A stretch of 64,000 nucleotides of DNA from Phytohabitans rumicis (GTDB lineage Bacteria; Actinomycetota; Actinomycetes; Mycobacteriales; Micromonosporaceae), in NCBI RefSeq assembly GCF_011764445.1, contig NZ_BLPG01000001.1, positions 4,340,001-4,404,000 of the forward strand. The letters are read 5' to 3'. The notes beneath the pieces are model-generated. The model was not told where the DNA came from. It saw only the letters and a list, made by a program, of their open reading frames with translations, and ran no database searches. Shown piece after piece: positions 33,178 through 42,140 of the stretch. Numbering within the stretch: position 1 is the stretch's first letter; each line of letters opens with the position of its first letter. The translations under genes were made by a program, and so were the position numbers.

Positions 33178-34460
33178 GGCACCAGCTCCGGGGCGACTAC
33201 CCGTACCTGCTCGATCCGGTGCCGGTCCACCTCGACGACCGTGAACTCCCAGCCGTGCTCCACGACGGTCTCGCCGGCCACCGGGATGTGCCCCAGCCGG
33301 GCCATGAGAAAGCCCGCCAGCGTCTCGTACGGCCCCTCGGGCAGGCGGAAGCCGGTCTGCTCGGCCAGCTCGTCCTCGCGCAGCAGGCCGTCGACCAGGT
33401 ACGTCCGCTCCCCGCCCGGCACGGTCAGCTCCACCGGACCGGCGTCCTCGACCGCCTCCGGGTCGAACTCGTCGACGATCTCCCCGACCAGCTCCTCGAC
33501 CAGGTCTTCGACGGTCACCACGCCGTCCGTGCCGCCGTACTCGTCGACCACGATCGCCAGGTCGGCGTCGGCCGCGCGGAGGGCGGCCAGCACGGCGTCG
33601 AGGTCCAGGCTCTCCGGCACGTACACCGGCTCGCGCGCCACTGCCGCCACCGTCGTGGTCGACCTGCGCGCCGGGGGTACGCCGAGCGCGTCCGGCACCC
33701 CGACCACGCCGGTCACCAGGTCGAGCGTGTCCTCGTACACCGGAAAGCGGGTGCGGCCGGTCTCCTGAGCGGCCGCGAGAAGCTCGGCCACGGTGGCGTC
33801 CGCCTTGAGCGCGACCACGTCGACCCGCGGCGTCATCGCCTCGGCGGCCCGCTTCTCGCCGAAGCGGATGGTGCGCTGCAGCAGCCGCGCGGTCTCGGTG
33901 GGCAGCGCGCCGGCGCGGGCCGAGATCGCGGCGAGCAGCCCCAGCTCCTCGGGTGAGCGCGCGCTGGCCAGCTCCTCCTGCGGCTCGACGCCGAGGCGGC
34001 GCACGAGCGCGTTCGCGGAGTTGTTCAGCCCTCGGATCAGCCAGCCGAACATCATCGAGAACGTGCGCATCGGCGCCGCCGTCACCAGCGCCGCCGGCAT
34101 CGGGCGGGCCAGGGCGGCGTTCTTGGGTACGAGCTCGCCGAAGAGCATGGACAGCAGGGTGGCCAGGGTGAGCGCCAGGACCCGCGCGACCGTGTCGGTG
34201 GCGTCGCCGGCGAACGACCGGATCGCCGGTGCGAAGAGCTTGGCCAGCGCGGGCTCGGCGAGGTAGCCGGTGAGCAGCGCGGTGATGGTGATGCCCAGCT
34301 GTGCGCCGGAGAGCTGGAACGAGAGCTCGCGCAGCGCCTTCCGGACGGTTCGGGCCTGGCGGTCACCGGCCTCGGCGCGCTGGTTGATCTCGGCCCGGTC
34401 GACCGTCACGAGCGCGAACTCGGCCGTCACGAAGAACGCGTTGCCAGCCGTCAGCGCCAC
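33174..34460 (-). CDS. CNNM/CorC-family transporter with CBS and CorC_HlyC domains
   Basis: The 428-residue protein combines a DUF21 domain (NAFFVTAEFALVTVDRAEIN, SGAQLGITITALLTGYLAEP, FGELVPKNAAL), two CBS motifs (TRFPVYEDTLDLVTGVVGVP, LAIVVDEYGGTDGVVTVEDL) and the C-terminal CorC_HlyC fold (FRLPEGPYETLAGFLMARLG). The GTG at 34460 is conservative. The same frame continues upstream through a hydrophobic stretch (IIDGLLLTILPLLGF) typical of the first helix. A perfect GAGGTGA lies 7 bases before ATC codons at 34501-34506, so the real start may be an ATC or a miscalled ATG there. Confidence 0.88.
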   Translation of the reverse strand: MALTAGNAFFVTAEFALVTVDRAEINQRAEAGDRQARTVRKALRELSFQLSGAQLGITITALLTGYLAEPALAKLFAPAIRSFAGDATDTVARVLALTLATLLSMLFGELVPKNAALARPMPAALVTAAPMRTFSMMFGWLIRGLNNSANALVRRLGVEPQEELASARSPEELGLLAAISARAGALPTETARLLQRTIRFGEKRAAEAMTPRVDVVALKADATVAELLAAAQETGRTRFPVYEDTLDLVTGVVGVPDALGVPPARRSTTTVAAVAREPVYVPESLDLDAVLAALRAADADLAIVVDEYGGTDGVVTVEDLVEELVGEIVDEFDPEAVEDAGPVELTVPGGERTYLVDGLLREDELAEQTGFRLPEGPYETLAGFLMARLGHIPVAGETVVEHGWEFTVVEVDRHRIEQVRVVAPELVP

Positions 34461-34509
34461 GAAGCCGAGCAGCGGCAGGATGGTCAGGAGCAGGCCGTCG
34501 ATGATCGGT

Positions 34510-35091
34510 TCACCTCGGCGGTGATTCTCCCACGACGTCCCTGAGCCGGATGACTGCCATGGCCAGCAGCACGCCCGCCACGGCGCCGATGGCGTTGTTG
34601 ACCCAGTCGTAGCCGACGCACTCGCGCCCGACGCCCTCGATCGACTGGGTCAGCTCGATCGCCACCGGAAGCACGACACCGACGGTCGCGACCAGCGCTG
34701 GCCGCCGGGAGGCGTACACCGCGAAGAAGGTCAGCGGGACGAACATCAGCACGTTGCCGACCCGCTCGCCACGTTCGGTGGTGGCGATCAGGCCCCGCCC
34801 GAGCACGCCGGGGTCGAAGAGCGAGCCGGTGCAGGCGCCGAGCCCCGACAGGCCCGGTCCACCGATCGGCACGCCCGGCTCGGGCGGCAGGGTCAGCGTC
34901 AGCACCACCGCGAGGCTGAGCAGTACGCCCAGCGTCGGCCACCGGGCCCAGCCGAGCCGACCGGCCAGCCCGCGATGCGCCACCAAGGCCAGCGGCGCCA
35001 GCAAGGCAAACGTCAACGCGGGCCAGGGTTGCGAAAGAAAGTCACTGGCCCAGGCGCGCACGCGTCCATGACTACCAGGCGCACCCCGCAC
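34510..35091 (-). CDS. VanZ-family membrane protein
   Basis: The 193-residue protein has four to five membrane helices and the VanZ-like motifs RVGNVLMFVPLTFF, PVAIELTQSIEGVGR and GYDWVNNAIGAVAGVLL. VanZ homologues modify tolerance to glycopeptides or envelope stress; the resistance role is established only for the transposon-borne gene. Its stop lies 3-50 bases before the next gene in the operon-like row of minus-strand genes. Confidence 0.83.
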   Translation of the reverse strand: MRGAPGSHGRVRAWASDFLSQPWPALTFALLAPLALVAHRGLAGRLGWARWPTLGVLLSLAVVLTLTLPPEPGVPIGGPGLSGLGACTGSLFDPGVLGRGLIATTERGERVGNVLMFVPLTFFAVYASRRPALVATVGVVLPVAIELTQSIEGVGRECVGYDWVNNAIGAVAGVLLAMAVIRLRDVVGESPPR

Positions 35092-35110
35092 CCGGCCCGT
35101 TATGACGGAT

Positions 35111-37210
35111 TCATGCCTCGGCTTTGACCGATCGGAGCAGCACAGTGGCCACGTCTACGACCTCGACCTCGTCCGCGGCACCCTTTCCGGTGACCCCGTC
35201 GCCGATCATGGTGTAGCAGAACGGGCAGCCGACCGCGATGGTCTTCGCGCCGGTGGCGAGGGCCTCCTCGACGCGTTCGGTGTTGATGCGCTTGCCGATG
35301 CGCTCCTCCATCCACATGCGGGCGCCGCCGGCGCCGCAGCAGAACGAGCGTTCGCTGTTACGTGGCATCTCGGTGAGCGCGCCCGCGTTCTGGAGGATCT
35401 CGCGCGGCGGGGTGAAGACGCGGTTGTGCCGGCCCAGGTAGCACGGGTCGTGGTAGGTGATCCCGCCGTCCACCGGCTGCACCGGGGTGAGCTTGCCGCT
35501 GGCGACCAGCTCGGCGAGCAGCTGGGTGTGGTGCACCACCTCGACCTTCAGGCCGAGCTGGCTGTACTCGTTGCCGAGCGTGTTGAAGCAGTGCGGGCAG
35601 GAGGCGACGATCTTGGTTACGCCGGCCTCGGTCAGCGTCTCCACGTTCTGCTGGGCGAGCATCTGGAAGACGAACTCGTTGCCGAGCCGGCGGGCCGGGT
35701 CACCCGTACAGGTCTCCCCCTCGCCGAGGATCGCGAAGGACACGCCGGCCTGCTGCAGCAGCGTCGCGACCGCGCGGGTGGTCTTCTTGGCCCGGTCCTC
35801 GAACGCGCCGGCGCAGCCCACCCAGAACAGGTACTCGAACTCCCCGCCGTCCGTGACCCGGGGCACCTCGAAGTCCAGCCCTTTCGTCCAGTCTTCGCGG
35901 GTGTTCGGCGGCGCGCCCCACGGATTGCCCTTGCTCTCCAGGTTGCGCAGCATGATCCCGGCCTCGGACGGGAAGTTCGACTCGATCAGGACCTGGTAGC
36001 GGCGCATGTCGACGATGTGGTCGACGTGCTCGATGTCGACCGGGCACTGCTCGACGCAGGCGCCGCAGGTGGTGCAGGACCAGAGCACGTCCGGGTCGAT
36101 GACGCCCTGCTCTTCGGCGCCACCGATCAGTGGCCGCTGCGACTCGGCCAGGGCGAGCGCGTCGACCTTGCTGTGGTCGTCCCCGGCCAGCAGGTACGGT
36201 GCCTTGGCGTACGCGTGGTCGCGCAGGGACAGGACCAGGAGCTTCGGGGAGAGGGGCTTGCCGGTGTTCCACGCCGGGCACTGCGACTGGCAGCGGCCGC
36301 ACTCGGTGCAGGTGGTGAAGTCGAGCAGGCCCTTCCAGGTGAACTGCTCGACCGCCGCGACCCCGAACTGGTCCTTGTCCGGGTCGGCCTGCTCGAAGTC
36401 GAGGGGCTTGCCGGCCGACATCATCGGCCGCAGGCCACCGAGGCCGGAGCCGGCCGGGCGGCCCGGGTCGCGCTTGAAGAAGATGTTGAAGAACGCGGCG
36501 AACCGGTGCCAGGCGACGCCCATCGTCACGTTCAACGCGATCATGATCAGCCAGGTCATCGAGATGACGATCTTCACCGCGGCGGTGATGGAGAGCCCGG
36601 CCTCCGAGGCCGGCAGCACGTCCCCGAGGGCGTGCGAGACCGGGGCGGCCCACGTCGGCCACTCCAGGTGCCCGGTGGCGGCCTTGAACCCGCGGATCAG
36701 GAACCCGCAGATCAGCACCCCGACGATGACCCACTCGACGAAGTAGCCCTGCCACATCGTCGAGCCGGTGAACCGGGACCGCCCCTTCGCGCGGGTCGGC
36801 CGGTTGGCCAGCCGGATCGCGATCAACACCAGGATGCCCGCCAGGCCGAAGACCCCGATCAACTCGGTGACCAGCCCGTACAGCGCCCAGCCACCGACCA
36901 CCGGCAGGCCGTCCTGCGGGTCGACGACCTCGAAGTACGCCTCCAGCACCAGCAGCGACAGCACAATGAACGCGACCATCACGAACCAGTGCGCCGCGCC
37001 GACCACGGACCACTTGAGCATCCGGGTGTGGCCCACGGTCTCGACCAGCATCCGCTTGGCCCGGGTGCCCTTGTCCGGGAAGCGGGTCGGGTCCGGCTGC
37101 CCAAGGCGGATCACCGACACCATCGTTCGCACCGCGCGTACCGCGAGCACGACCGCGACCAGCGTGATCGCGGCCGCGAGGACTGTGGTCACGATCTGGA
37201 CGGTGCCCAT
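35111..37210 (-). CDS. etfD: EtfD-like membrane Fe-S oxidoreductase (ETF:menaquinone reductase type)
   Basis: The 699-residue protein has about five membrane helices in the first 250 residues with conserved His, as in heme b or quinone-binding NarI-like domains. Two 4Fe-4S motifs follow (CTECGRCQSQC with a distal CP; CTTCGACVEQC with CP), then two CCG domains (CPHCFNTLGNEY; ERSFCCGAGGARMW; GCPFCYTM). This matches the mycobacterial EtfD/Rv0338c type, which passes electrons from acyl-CoA dehydrogenases via ETF to menaquinone. The palindrome upstream matches those at fadE. The cysteines are complete. Confidence 0.88.
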   Translation of the reverse strand: MGTVQIVTTVLAAAITLVAVVLAVRAVRTMVSVIRLGQPDPTRFPDKGTRAKRMLVETVGHTRMLKWSVVGAAHWFVMVAFIVLSLLVLEAYFEVVDPQDGLPVVGGWALYGLVTELIGVFGLAGILVLIAIRLANRPTRAKGRSRFTGSTMWQGYFVEWVIVGVLICGFLIRGFKAATGHLEWPTWAAPVSHALGDVLPASEAGLSITAAVKIVISMTWLIMIALNVTMGVAWHRFAAFFNIFFKRDPGRPAGSGLGGLRPMMSAGKPLDFEQADPDKDQFGVAAVEQFTWKGLLDFTTCTECGRCQSQCPAWNTGKPLSPKLLVLSLRDHAYAKAPYLLAGDDHSKVDALALAESQRPLIGGAEEQGVIDPDVLWSCTTCGACVEQCPVDIEHVDHIVDMRRYQVLIESNFPSEAGIMLRNLESKGNPWGAPPNTREDWTKGLDFEVPRVTDGGEFEYLFWVGCAGAFEDRAKKTTRAVATLLQQAGVSFAILGEGETCTGDPARRLGNEFVFQMLAQQNVETLTEAGVTKIVASCPHCFNTLGNEYSQLGLKVEVVHHTQLLAELVASGKLTPVQPVDGGITYHDPCYLGRHNRVFTPPREILQNAGALTEMPRNSERSFCCGAGGARMWMEERIGKRINTERVEEALATGAKTIAVGCPFCYTMIGDGVTGKGAADEVEVVDVATVLLRSVKAEA

Positions 37211-37255
37211 GTACGTCGCCTCCCGAAGTTGGTCACGAGAGCAGCGTACTGGCTA

Positions 37256-37273
37256 CGTTACCCGCCGGTAACG
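37256..37273 (-). promoter_or_regulatory. TetR-type operator upstream of etfD, same motif as fadE
   Basis: CGTTACC-CGCC-GGTAACG has 7-bp arms and lies 46 bases before the etfD start. The core TTACCCGCCGGTAA differs by a single base from TTACCCGCCAGTAA at 16622-16635 near fadE. Shared control by one repressor is inferred. Confidence 0.65.
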
Positions 37274-37321
37274 TGAATAAAGTCGCAGCCCAGGCAACAC
37301 CCTAGGGCAAGCCGCGTCGCC

Positions 37322-37585
37322 CTACCGCCAGCGGGAGAGCAGGATCAGTGAGGCGACCATCGAGCCGAAGCCCACGGCGAGGTTCCAATACCCCCAGGAC
37401 TCGACCGGGTAGGCCGTCTCGGACAAGTAGTAGACGACGAGCCACGCGATGCCGAAGAAGATCAGGCTTACTGCGGTGATCGGCAGCCAGACAGGGCTCG
37501 GCTTCTTGGCTGCCGCGGTCGACGCCGGACGGACATCCGTTGGCGGCGTGTAGACCTTCTTCTTACGGACTTGAGACTTGGGCAC
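37322..37585 (-). CDS. crgA: Cell division protein CrgA
   Basis: The 87-residue protein has a basic N-terminus (PKSQVRKKKVYTPP) and two membrane helices (SPVWLPITAVSLIFFGIAWL, WNLAVGFGSMVASLILLSRW), typical CrgA. It helps FtsZ-ring control and peptidoglycan synthase recruitment. The GTG at 37583-37585 has AGGAG 8 bases upstream; the longer frame to 37666 lacks a site. Position next to DUF881 and sortase E near the kinase cluster is the classic near-origin arrangement. Confidence 0.93.
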   Translation of the reverse strand: MPKSQVRKKKVYTPPTDVRPASTAAAKKPSPVWLPITAVSLIFFGIAWLVVYYLSETAYPVESWGYWNLAVGFGSMVASLILLSRWR

Positions 37586-37653
37586 GACGCTTTCTCCTGT
37601 CAACACCGTTGTCCATAGACTAGCGCCGCTGCACCCAGCCGTCAGGCCGGGCG

Positions 37654-37682
37654 AGGATCGCAACAACAGCTAGAGTAGTCAA
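37654..37682 (-). promoter_or_regulatory. Candidate crgA promoter
   Basis: On the minus strand, TTGACT (37677-37682) is followed after 17 bp by GATCCT (37654-37659), giving a leader of about 60 bases before the GTG. The -35 fits the consensus well and the -10 weakly. The divergent DUF881 gene shares the intergenic space. Confidence 0.4.
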
Positions 37683-37721
37683 GCCGGCGCGCGGAAGCAC
37701 AAGGGGGCGTGAGGAGACGGG

Positions 37722-38534
37722 GTGGAGTACACGTCCGGCGCCTCCTCTTGGCGCGAGGTTCTACACCGGGCCCTCGCCGGTTTGGTGCCGCGCCGGCTCG
37801 GGCGCGCGCGCTCCGGCTGGTCGATCGTCGTGCCGCTGATCGCGATCGCCGCCGGCCTCCTCTTCACCACGAGCGCGACGACCGCCAACGGGACGTCCCT
37901 GCGGGAGGACCGCCGCCCCCAGCTCGCCCAGCTCATCGAGGACCGGCGCGAGCGCGTCGAGCAGAGCGACAAGCGGCGGGCCGCCCTCCTCGCGGACGTC
38001 GAGGCCCAGACCGAGGCGCTGGCCGGCTCCGACGCCCCCATCGCCGAGCAGCGCAAGCGTGCCGACGCGAGCCGGGAGGCCGCGGGCTTCACCGCGCTGC
38101 GCGGGCCCGGGCTGACCGTGGAGCTCGACGACGCGCCGCGCCTGGGCGACACGAACCGGCCGGGAAACCCCAGCAACGATGACCTCGTTGTGCATCAGAG
38201 CGACGTACAAGCCGTGGTCAACGCGCTGTGGGCGGGAGGGGCCGAGGCAATGTCGATCATGGATGTCCGAGTGATCTCCACCAGCGCGGTCCGCTGCGTC
38301 GGCAACACCCTGCTGCTCCACGGGCGGGTCTACTCGCCGCCGTTCAAGATCACGGCGATCGGTGACCCGGCGGAGCTTCGGGCGGCGCTGTCCGCGTCCG
38401 ACGGGGTCCGGCTCTTCCGGGACGCCGTCGAGCACTACGGGCTGGGCTACCGGGAGACCGTGGAAGGGAGCGTGACGGTGCCGGCGTACGACGGTTCCAG
38501 CACGCTGAACTCCGCCGAGGTGCCGCATGAGTGA
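37722..38534 (+). CDS. DUF881-family membrane protein
   Basis: The 270-residue protein has one membrane helix (SGWSIVVPLIAIAAGLLFTT), a coiled-coil stretch (QLAQLIEDRRERVEQSDKRR) and the DUF881 domain (FTALRGPGLTVELDDAP, DLVVHQSDVQAVVNALWAGG, AMSIMDVRVISTSAVRCVGN). These proteins lie outside the membrane near divisome genes with no established activity. It starts at a GTG with GAGGAGACGGG upstream. The neighbouring sortase starts 16 bases later. Confidence 0.88.
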   Translation: MEYTSGASSWREVLHRALAGLVPRRLGRARSGWSIVVPLIAIAAGLLFTTSATTANGTSLREDRRPQLAQLIEDRRERVEQSDKRRAALLADVEAQTEALAGSDAPIAEQRKRADASREAAGFTALRGPGLTVELDDAPRLGDTNRPGNPSNDDLVVHQSDVQAVVNALWAGGAEAMSIMDVRVISTSAVRCVGNTLLLHGRVYSPPFKITAIGDPAELRAALSASDGVRLFRDAVEHYGLGYRETVEGSVTVPAYDGSSTLNSAEVPHE

Positions 38535-38549
38535 GCGGAGCGAGTTCGG

Positions 38550-39488
38550 GTGAGCCGGCACCGCATGCCGGACGGCGACGACGAAACCGCGATCATCCCG
38601 CAGGTATCTGCCGAAACGCCCACCACGGTCATTCCGGTCGTTCCCGGACATGACGAGCAGGCGACCGGGCTGCTCGGCGTCGTACCCCCGGCTCCGGAAA
38701 AGTCCGACGCGCCGGCACCCGCGGCACCTCCCGTGCCCCGGCGCGGAGAGCGCGTGGTGCGGCTCCGGCCGGAGCAGACCGACGAGGGCTACAAGAGCGT
38801 CTACTCCGAGCTGACCCGGCCGACGGTCGGCTCCCGCATCCGCACCGGCGTCCGCGGGCTCGGCGAAATCATGATCACGCTGGGCGTGATCGTGCTGCTG
38901 TTCGCGGCGTACGAGGTGTGGGGCACGACCGCGATCATCGGCGACCACCAGGACAGCCTCGACCAGCAGCTCGCCGAGCAGTGGGACGAGCCGGACCCCA
39001 CGGTCGGGCCGACGCCGAGCGCGTCGCCCACCAAGGCCCCGCTGACCGGCATCGCCCGCCTCTACATTCCCGAGCTGGACAAGCAGTGGGTGGTGGTCCA
39101 GGGCGTGACGCAGAAGGACATCCGGTACGCCCCCGGCCACTACCCGAGCAGCGCCGACCCCGGCGAGATCGGCAACTTCGCGGTCGCCGGGCACCGCAAC
39201 CGGGCCACGTTCTGGCGGCTCGACGAGCTCGACAACGGCGACGCGATCGTCGTCGAGACGAAGACCGAGTGGTTCGTCTACAAGGTCAGCCAGACCCGCA
39301 TCGTCAAGCCGAGCCAGGTGGAGGTCGTCGCGCCGGTGCCCGGCCGGCCCGGTGCCAAGCCCACCACGGCGATGCTGACGCTCACCACCTGCAACCCGAA
39401 GTTCGACAACTACCAGCGCCTGATCATCCACGCCAAGCTGGATCACAAGCAGGCCAGATCGGCCGGCAAGCCGGCGGAGTTGGGCTAG
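38550..39488 (+). CDS. Class E sortase
   Basis: The 312-residue protein has a long cytoplasmic N-terminus, one membrane helix ([18 protein letters not shown]), a Pro/Thr linker and the sortase barrel. The catalytic set is His in [11 protein letters not shown], Cys in [13 protein letters not shown] and Arg in [10 protein letters not shown]. Class E enzymes attach LAXTG-type proteins to the wall. The start is a GTG at 38550 in GAGCGAGTTCGG context. No LAXTG substrate was recognised in this window. Confidence 0.88.
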   Translation: MSRHRMPDGDDETAIIPQVSAETPTTVIPVVPGHDEQATGLLGVVPPAPEKSDAPAPAAPPVPRRGERVVRLRPEQTDEGYKSVYSELTRPTVGSRIRTGVRGLGEIMITLGVIVLLFAAYEVWGTTAIIGDHQDSLDQQLAEQWDEPDPTVGPTPSASPTKAPLTGIARLYIPELDKQWVVVQGVTQKDIRYAPGHYPSSADPGEIGNFAVAGHRNRATFWRLDELDNGDAIVVETKTEWFVYKVSQTRIVKPSQVEVVAPVPGRPGAKPTTAMLTLTTCNPKFDNYQRLIIHAKLDHKQARSAGKPAELG

Positions 39489-39497
39489 GGGCCGACG

Positions 39498-39749
39498 ATG
39501 TACGCCTGGATCTGGCGCCATCTGCCGTTCCGCAAGTGGCCCTACAAGCTGGCCACCTCGCTGGTGCTCATCGTCGGCATCGGCGCGCTGCTCTGGTACG
39601 TCGTGTTTCCCTGGGCCGAGCCGCTGCTACCGTTCGACGACGTGCAGGTGGAGCAGGACTCCGGTGTCCCGGCTTCGCCATCTCCCGACGCCGGGGACGA
39701 GCACGACATCCCGTACGAAACCGAACCATCCGCCACGCCGAGCAGGTGA
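39498..39749 (+). CDS. Small membrane protein downstream of sortase E
   Basis: The 83-residue protein has a basic start (MYAWIWRHLPFRKWPYKLA), one membrane helix (SLVLIVGIGALLWYVVFPWA) and an acidic/Pro-rich outer tail. It is a typical companion gene between sortase E and pabA in Micromonosporaceae-like loci, without known function. It begins 10 bases after the sortase stop and is followed after 4 bases by pabA. Confidence 0.8.
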   Translation: MYAWIWRHLPFRKWPYKLATSLVLIVGIGALLWYVVFPWAEPLLPFDDVQVEQDSGVPASPSPDAGDEHDIPYETEPSATPSR

Positions 39750-39753
39750 CGTC

Positions 39754-40403
39754 ATGCGCGTACTCGTGATCGACAACTACGACTCGTTCGTCTTCAACCT
39801 GGTCCAGTACCTGGGCCAGCTCGGCGTCGAGTGCGACGTACGGCGCAACGACGAGATCGACCTGGCCGCCGTCGGCCGCTCCGGCGCCGCCGGAGTCCTG
39901 CTCTCCCCGGACCTGGTACGCCGGAGCGCGCGGGCATCTGCATGAACGTGATCCAGGAGTACGGCGGCCGGCTGCCGATCTTCGGCGTGTGCCTGGGTCA
40001 CCAGGCGTTCGGGGCGGCATTCGGGGCGACCGTCACGCGGGCCCCGGAGCTGCTGCACGGCAAGACCTCGGAGGTGCACCACAAGGGCGCCGGGGTGCTG
40101 GCTGGCCTGCCCGACCCGTTCACAGCGACCCGCTACCACTCGCTCGCGGTCGTCGAAGAGACCCTCCCACCCGAGATCGAGGTGACCGGCCGCACCGAGT
40201 CCGGTGTGGTCATGGCCATGCGCCACCGGGACCTGCCGATCGAGGGCGTGCAGTTTCACCCGGAGTCGGTGCTGACCGAGGGCGGCCACCTCATGCTCGC
40301 CAACTGGCTCGCCGAGTGCGGCCTGCCAGCCGCCCTGGACCGGGCGCCGGCGCTGGCCGCCGAGGTGGAGGAGCGCCGCCGCGCCGCCTTCGCGACGTCC
40401 TAG
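39754..40403 (+). CDS. pabA: Aminodeoxychorismate/anthranilate synthase glutamine amidotransferase, one frame break
   Basis: The class I glutamine amidotransferase domain supplies ammonia for p-aminobenzoate or anthranilate. It starts VLVIDNYDSFVFNLVQYLGQ; the nucleophile is in FGVCLGHQAFGAAFG, and the His/Glu of the triad in VQFHPESVLTEGG. At GVLLSP the frame is lost. One extra C at CTCCCCGGACC near 39908 restores GPGTPERAGICMNVIQEYGG. The family length of about 215 residues is then complete. Whether pabA or trpG cannot be decided, since no component I gene is nearby; the near-origin location favours pabA. It ends 3 bases before the convergent pknB end. Confidence 0.9.
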
Positions 40404-40406
40404 GCC

Positions 40407-42140
40407 CTAGGGAGTAGCCGACGCGGACGGCGACGGAGTCGGGGTCTCGCTGGGCTCCTCCTCCGGCTCCACGAAGATCTCCAGGATGATCGTTTCGCCG
40501 GCCTTGGCCTTGCCGCGCTTGCTCTGCTGCTCCACCGTGCCGACCTGCGCGTCGGACGGGGCGGGGCTGCCCTGCTTGAGGTCCACGATGAAGCCCAGGT
40601 CTTCCAGCTCGTCCTTGGCGCTTTCGGCCTCGTCGCCGACCACGTTCGGGATGGTCTTGACGTTGCCGAGCGAGATCTCGACGACCACCGTCGAGCCCTT
40701 CGCCAGCGACTTGCCCGCGTCCGGGACCCGGACGACCTGCCCCTTCGTGACATCGCTGTCGACCTCCCGGAAGTCCGGGTTGAAGCCGAGGGTACCGAGC
40801 TGCTGTGCCGCCGCGTCGCGCGTCGCGCCGACGAGGGTCTTTGGCACCTCGATGGACTCCTGGCCGCCGCAGATCTGGATGACGACCTCGGAGTTGCGGT
40901 CGACCCGCTGGCCGCCCCCCTTGCTCTGCTCGGCCACCTGGCCCTTCTTGCAGGTGTCATTGAAGATCGGGTCGCCGAGCACCGGCACCAGGCCGGCGTT
41001 CTTCAGGTCGCTCTCGGCGACCACCTGGGCCAGCCCGACGACGTTGGGCACCTGGGCCTGCTGGGTGTCGTCGCCCCGATCGGCGAGCATCAGGCCGGCG
41101 ATCAAGGCGACCACGGCCAGTACGCCGAGCGTGCTGAGCGCCGCCAGCACCCAGGCCGACGCCTTGCGCCGCCGGGGGTCGCCCACCCGCGCGGCGTTCG
41201 GGCGCATGCCGGTGGCGTTGATCTGACGGGTCGTCGCGGCGGCGCCCATCGCCATCGTTTCCGCCTCACGCAGCACCGGCGTGGCCAGCACCGGCCGTCC
41301 GGCGGCGGCCCGCAGCAGGTCGGCCCGCATCTCCTGGGCGCTCTGGAAGCGGTTGAGCGGGTTCTTGGCGAGCGCCTTGAGCACGATCGCGTCGACGTCC
41401 GGGTTGACGTCCGGATTGATCTCGCTCGGCGCGCGCGGGTCTTCCCGTACGTGCTGGTAGGCCACGCTCACCGGGCTGTCGCCGACGAACGGCGGGTGCC
41501 CGCAGAGCAGCTCGAAGAGCACGCAACCGGCCGCGTACACGTCGGAGCGGGCGTCGACGGCCTCGCCGCGCGCCTGCTCCGGGGACAGGTACTGGGCGGT
41601 GCCGATCACGGCGCTGGTCTGCGTCATCGTGGTCGCGCCGCTGGCCAGGGCCCGGGCGATACCGAAGTCCATGACCTTGACCTGGGCGTTCTGGGTCATC
41701 ATCACGTTGCCGGGCTTGATGTCCCGGTGGATGATGCCGTGCCGGTGGCTGAACTCCAGCGCGGCACAGATGTCCGCGGTGATCTCCAGGGCGCGCCGGG
41801 GCATCAGCCGTCCCTCGGCCGCGAGGACCTCCTTGAGGGTGTGGCCGTTGACGAACTCCATGACGATGAACGGCAGCGTCTCGCCGGTCGGGGCGATCTC
41901 CTCGCCGGTGTCGTACACGGCGACGATGGCGGGGTGGTTGAGCGACGCGGCGTTCTGCGCCTCCCGGCGGAACCGCATCTGGAAGGTGGCATCGCGGGCG
42001 AGGTCGGTGCGCAGCATCTTGATCGCCACGTCCCGGCCGAGCCGCAGGTCGCGGCCGTGGTGAACCTCAGCCATGCCACCGTAGCCGAGCAGCTCGCCGA
42101 CCTGGTACCTGCCACCGAGCAGGCGGGCCTGCGCAGTCAT
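40407..42140 (-). CDS. pknB: Ser/Thr protein kinase PknB with PASTA domains
   Basis: The 577-residue kinase controls cell wall synthesis and division. The kinase domain (about 12-275) has the glycine loop GELLGYGGMAEV, Lys 41, HRD 138-140 (HRDIKPGN), DFG 158-160, and the activation loop TTMTQTSAVIGTAQYLSPEQ. A juxtamembrane linker and one helix (about 328-353) precede three PASTA repeats (VPNVVGLAQVVAESDLK, VPKTLVGATRDAAAQQL, IPNVVGDEAESAKDEL). The outside repeats bind muropeptides. Its ATG overlaps the pknA stop (ATGA). Confidence 0.96.
   Translation of the reverse strand: MTAQARLLGGRYQVGELLGYGGMAEVHHGRDLRLGRDVAIKMLRTDLARDATFQMRFRREAQNAASLNHPAIVAVYDTGEEIAPTGETLPFIVMEFVNGHTLKEVLAAEGRLMPRRALEITADICAALEFSHRHGIIHRDIKPGNVMMTQNAQVKVMDFGIARALASGATTMTQTSAVIGTAQYLSPEQARGEAVDARSDVYAAGCVLFELLCGHPPFVGDSPVSVAYQHVREDPRAPSEINPDVNPDVDAIVLKALAKNPLNRFQSAQEMRADLLRAAAGRPVLATPVLREAETMAMGAAATTRQINATGMRPNAARVGDPRRRKASAWVLAALSTLGVLAVVALIAGLMLADRGDDTQQAQVPNVVGLAQVVAESDLKNAGLVPVLGDPIFNDTCKKGQVAEQSKGGGQRVDRNSEVVIQICGGQESIEVPKTLVGATRDAAAQQLGTLGFNPDFREVDSDVTKGQVVRVPDAGKSLAKGSTVVVEISLGNVKTIPNVVGDEAESAKDELEDLGFIVDLKQGSPAPSDAQVGTVEQQSKRGKAKAGETIILEIFVEPEEEPSETPTPSPSASATP

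Noticed and set aside
35102-37276. A 724-residue plus-strand frame opposite etfD
   Set aside because: It covers the strongly conserved Fe-S protein on the other strand, and its residue composition is non-biological.
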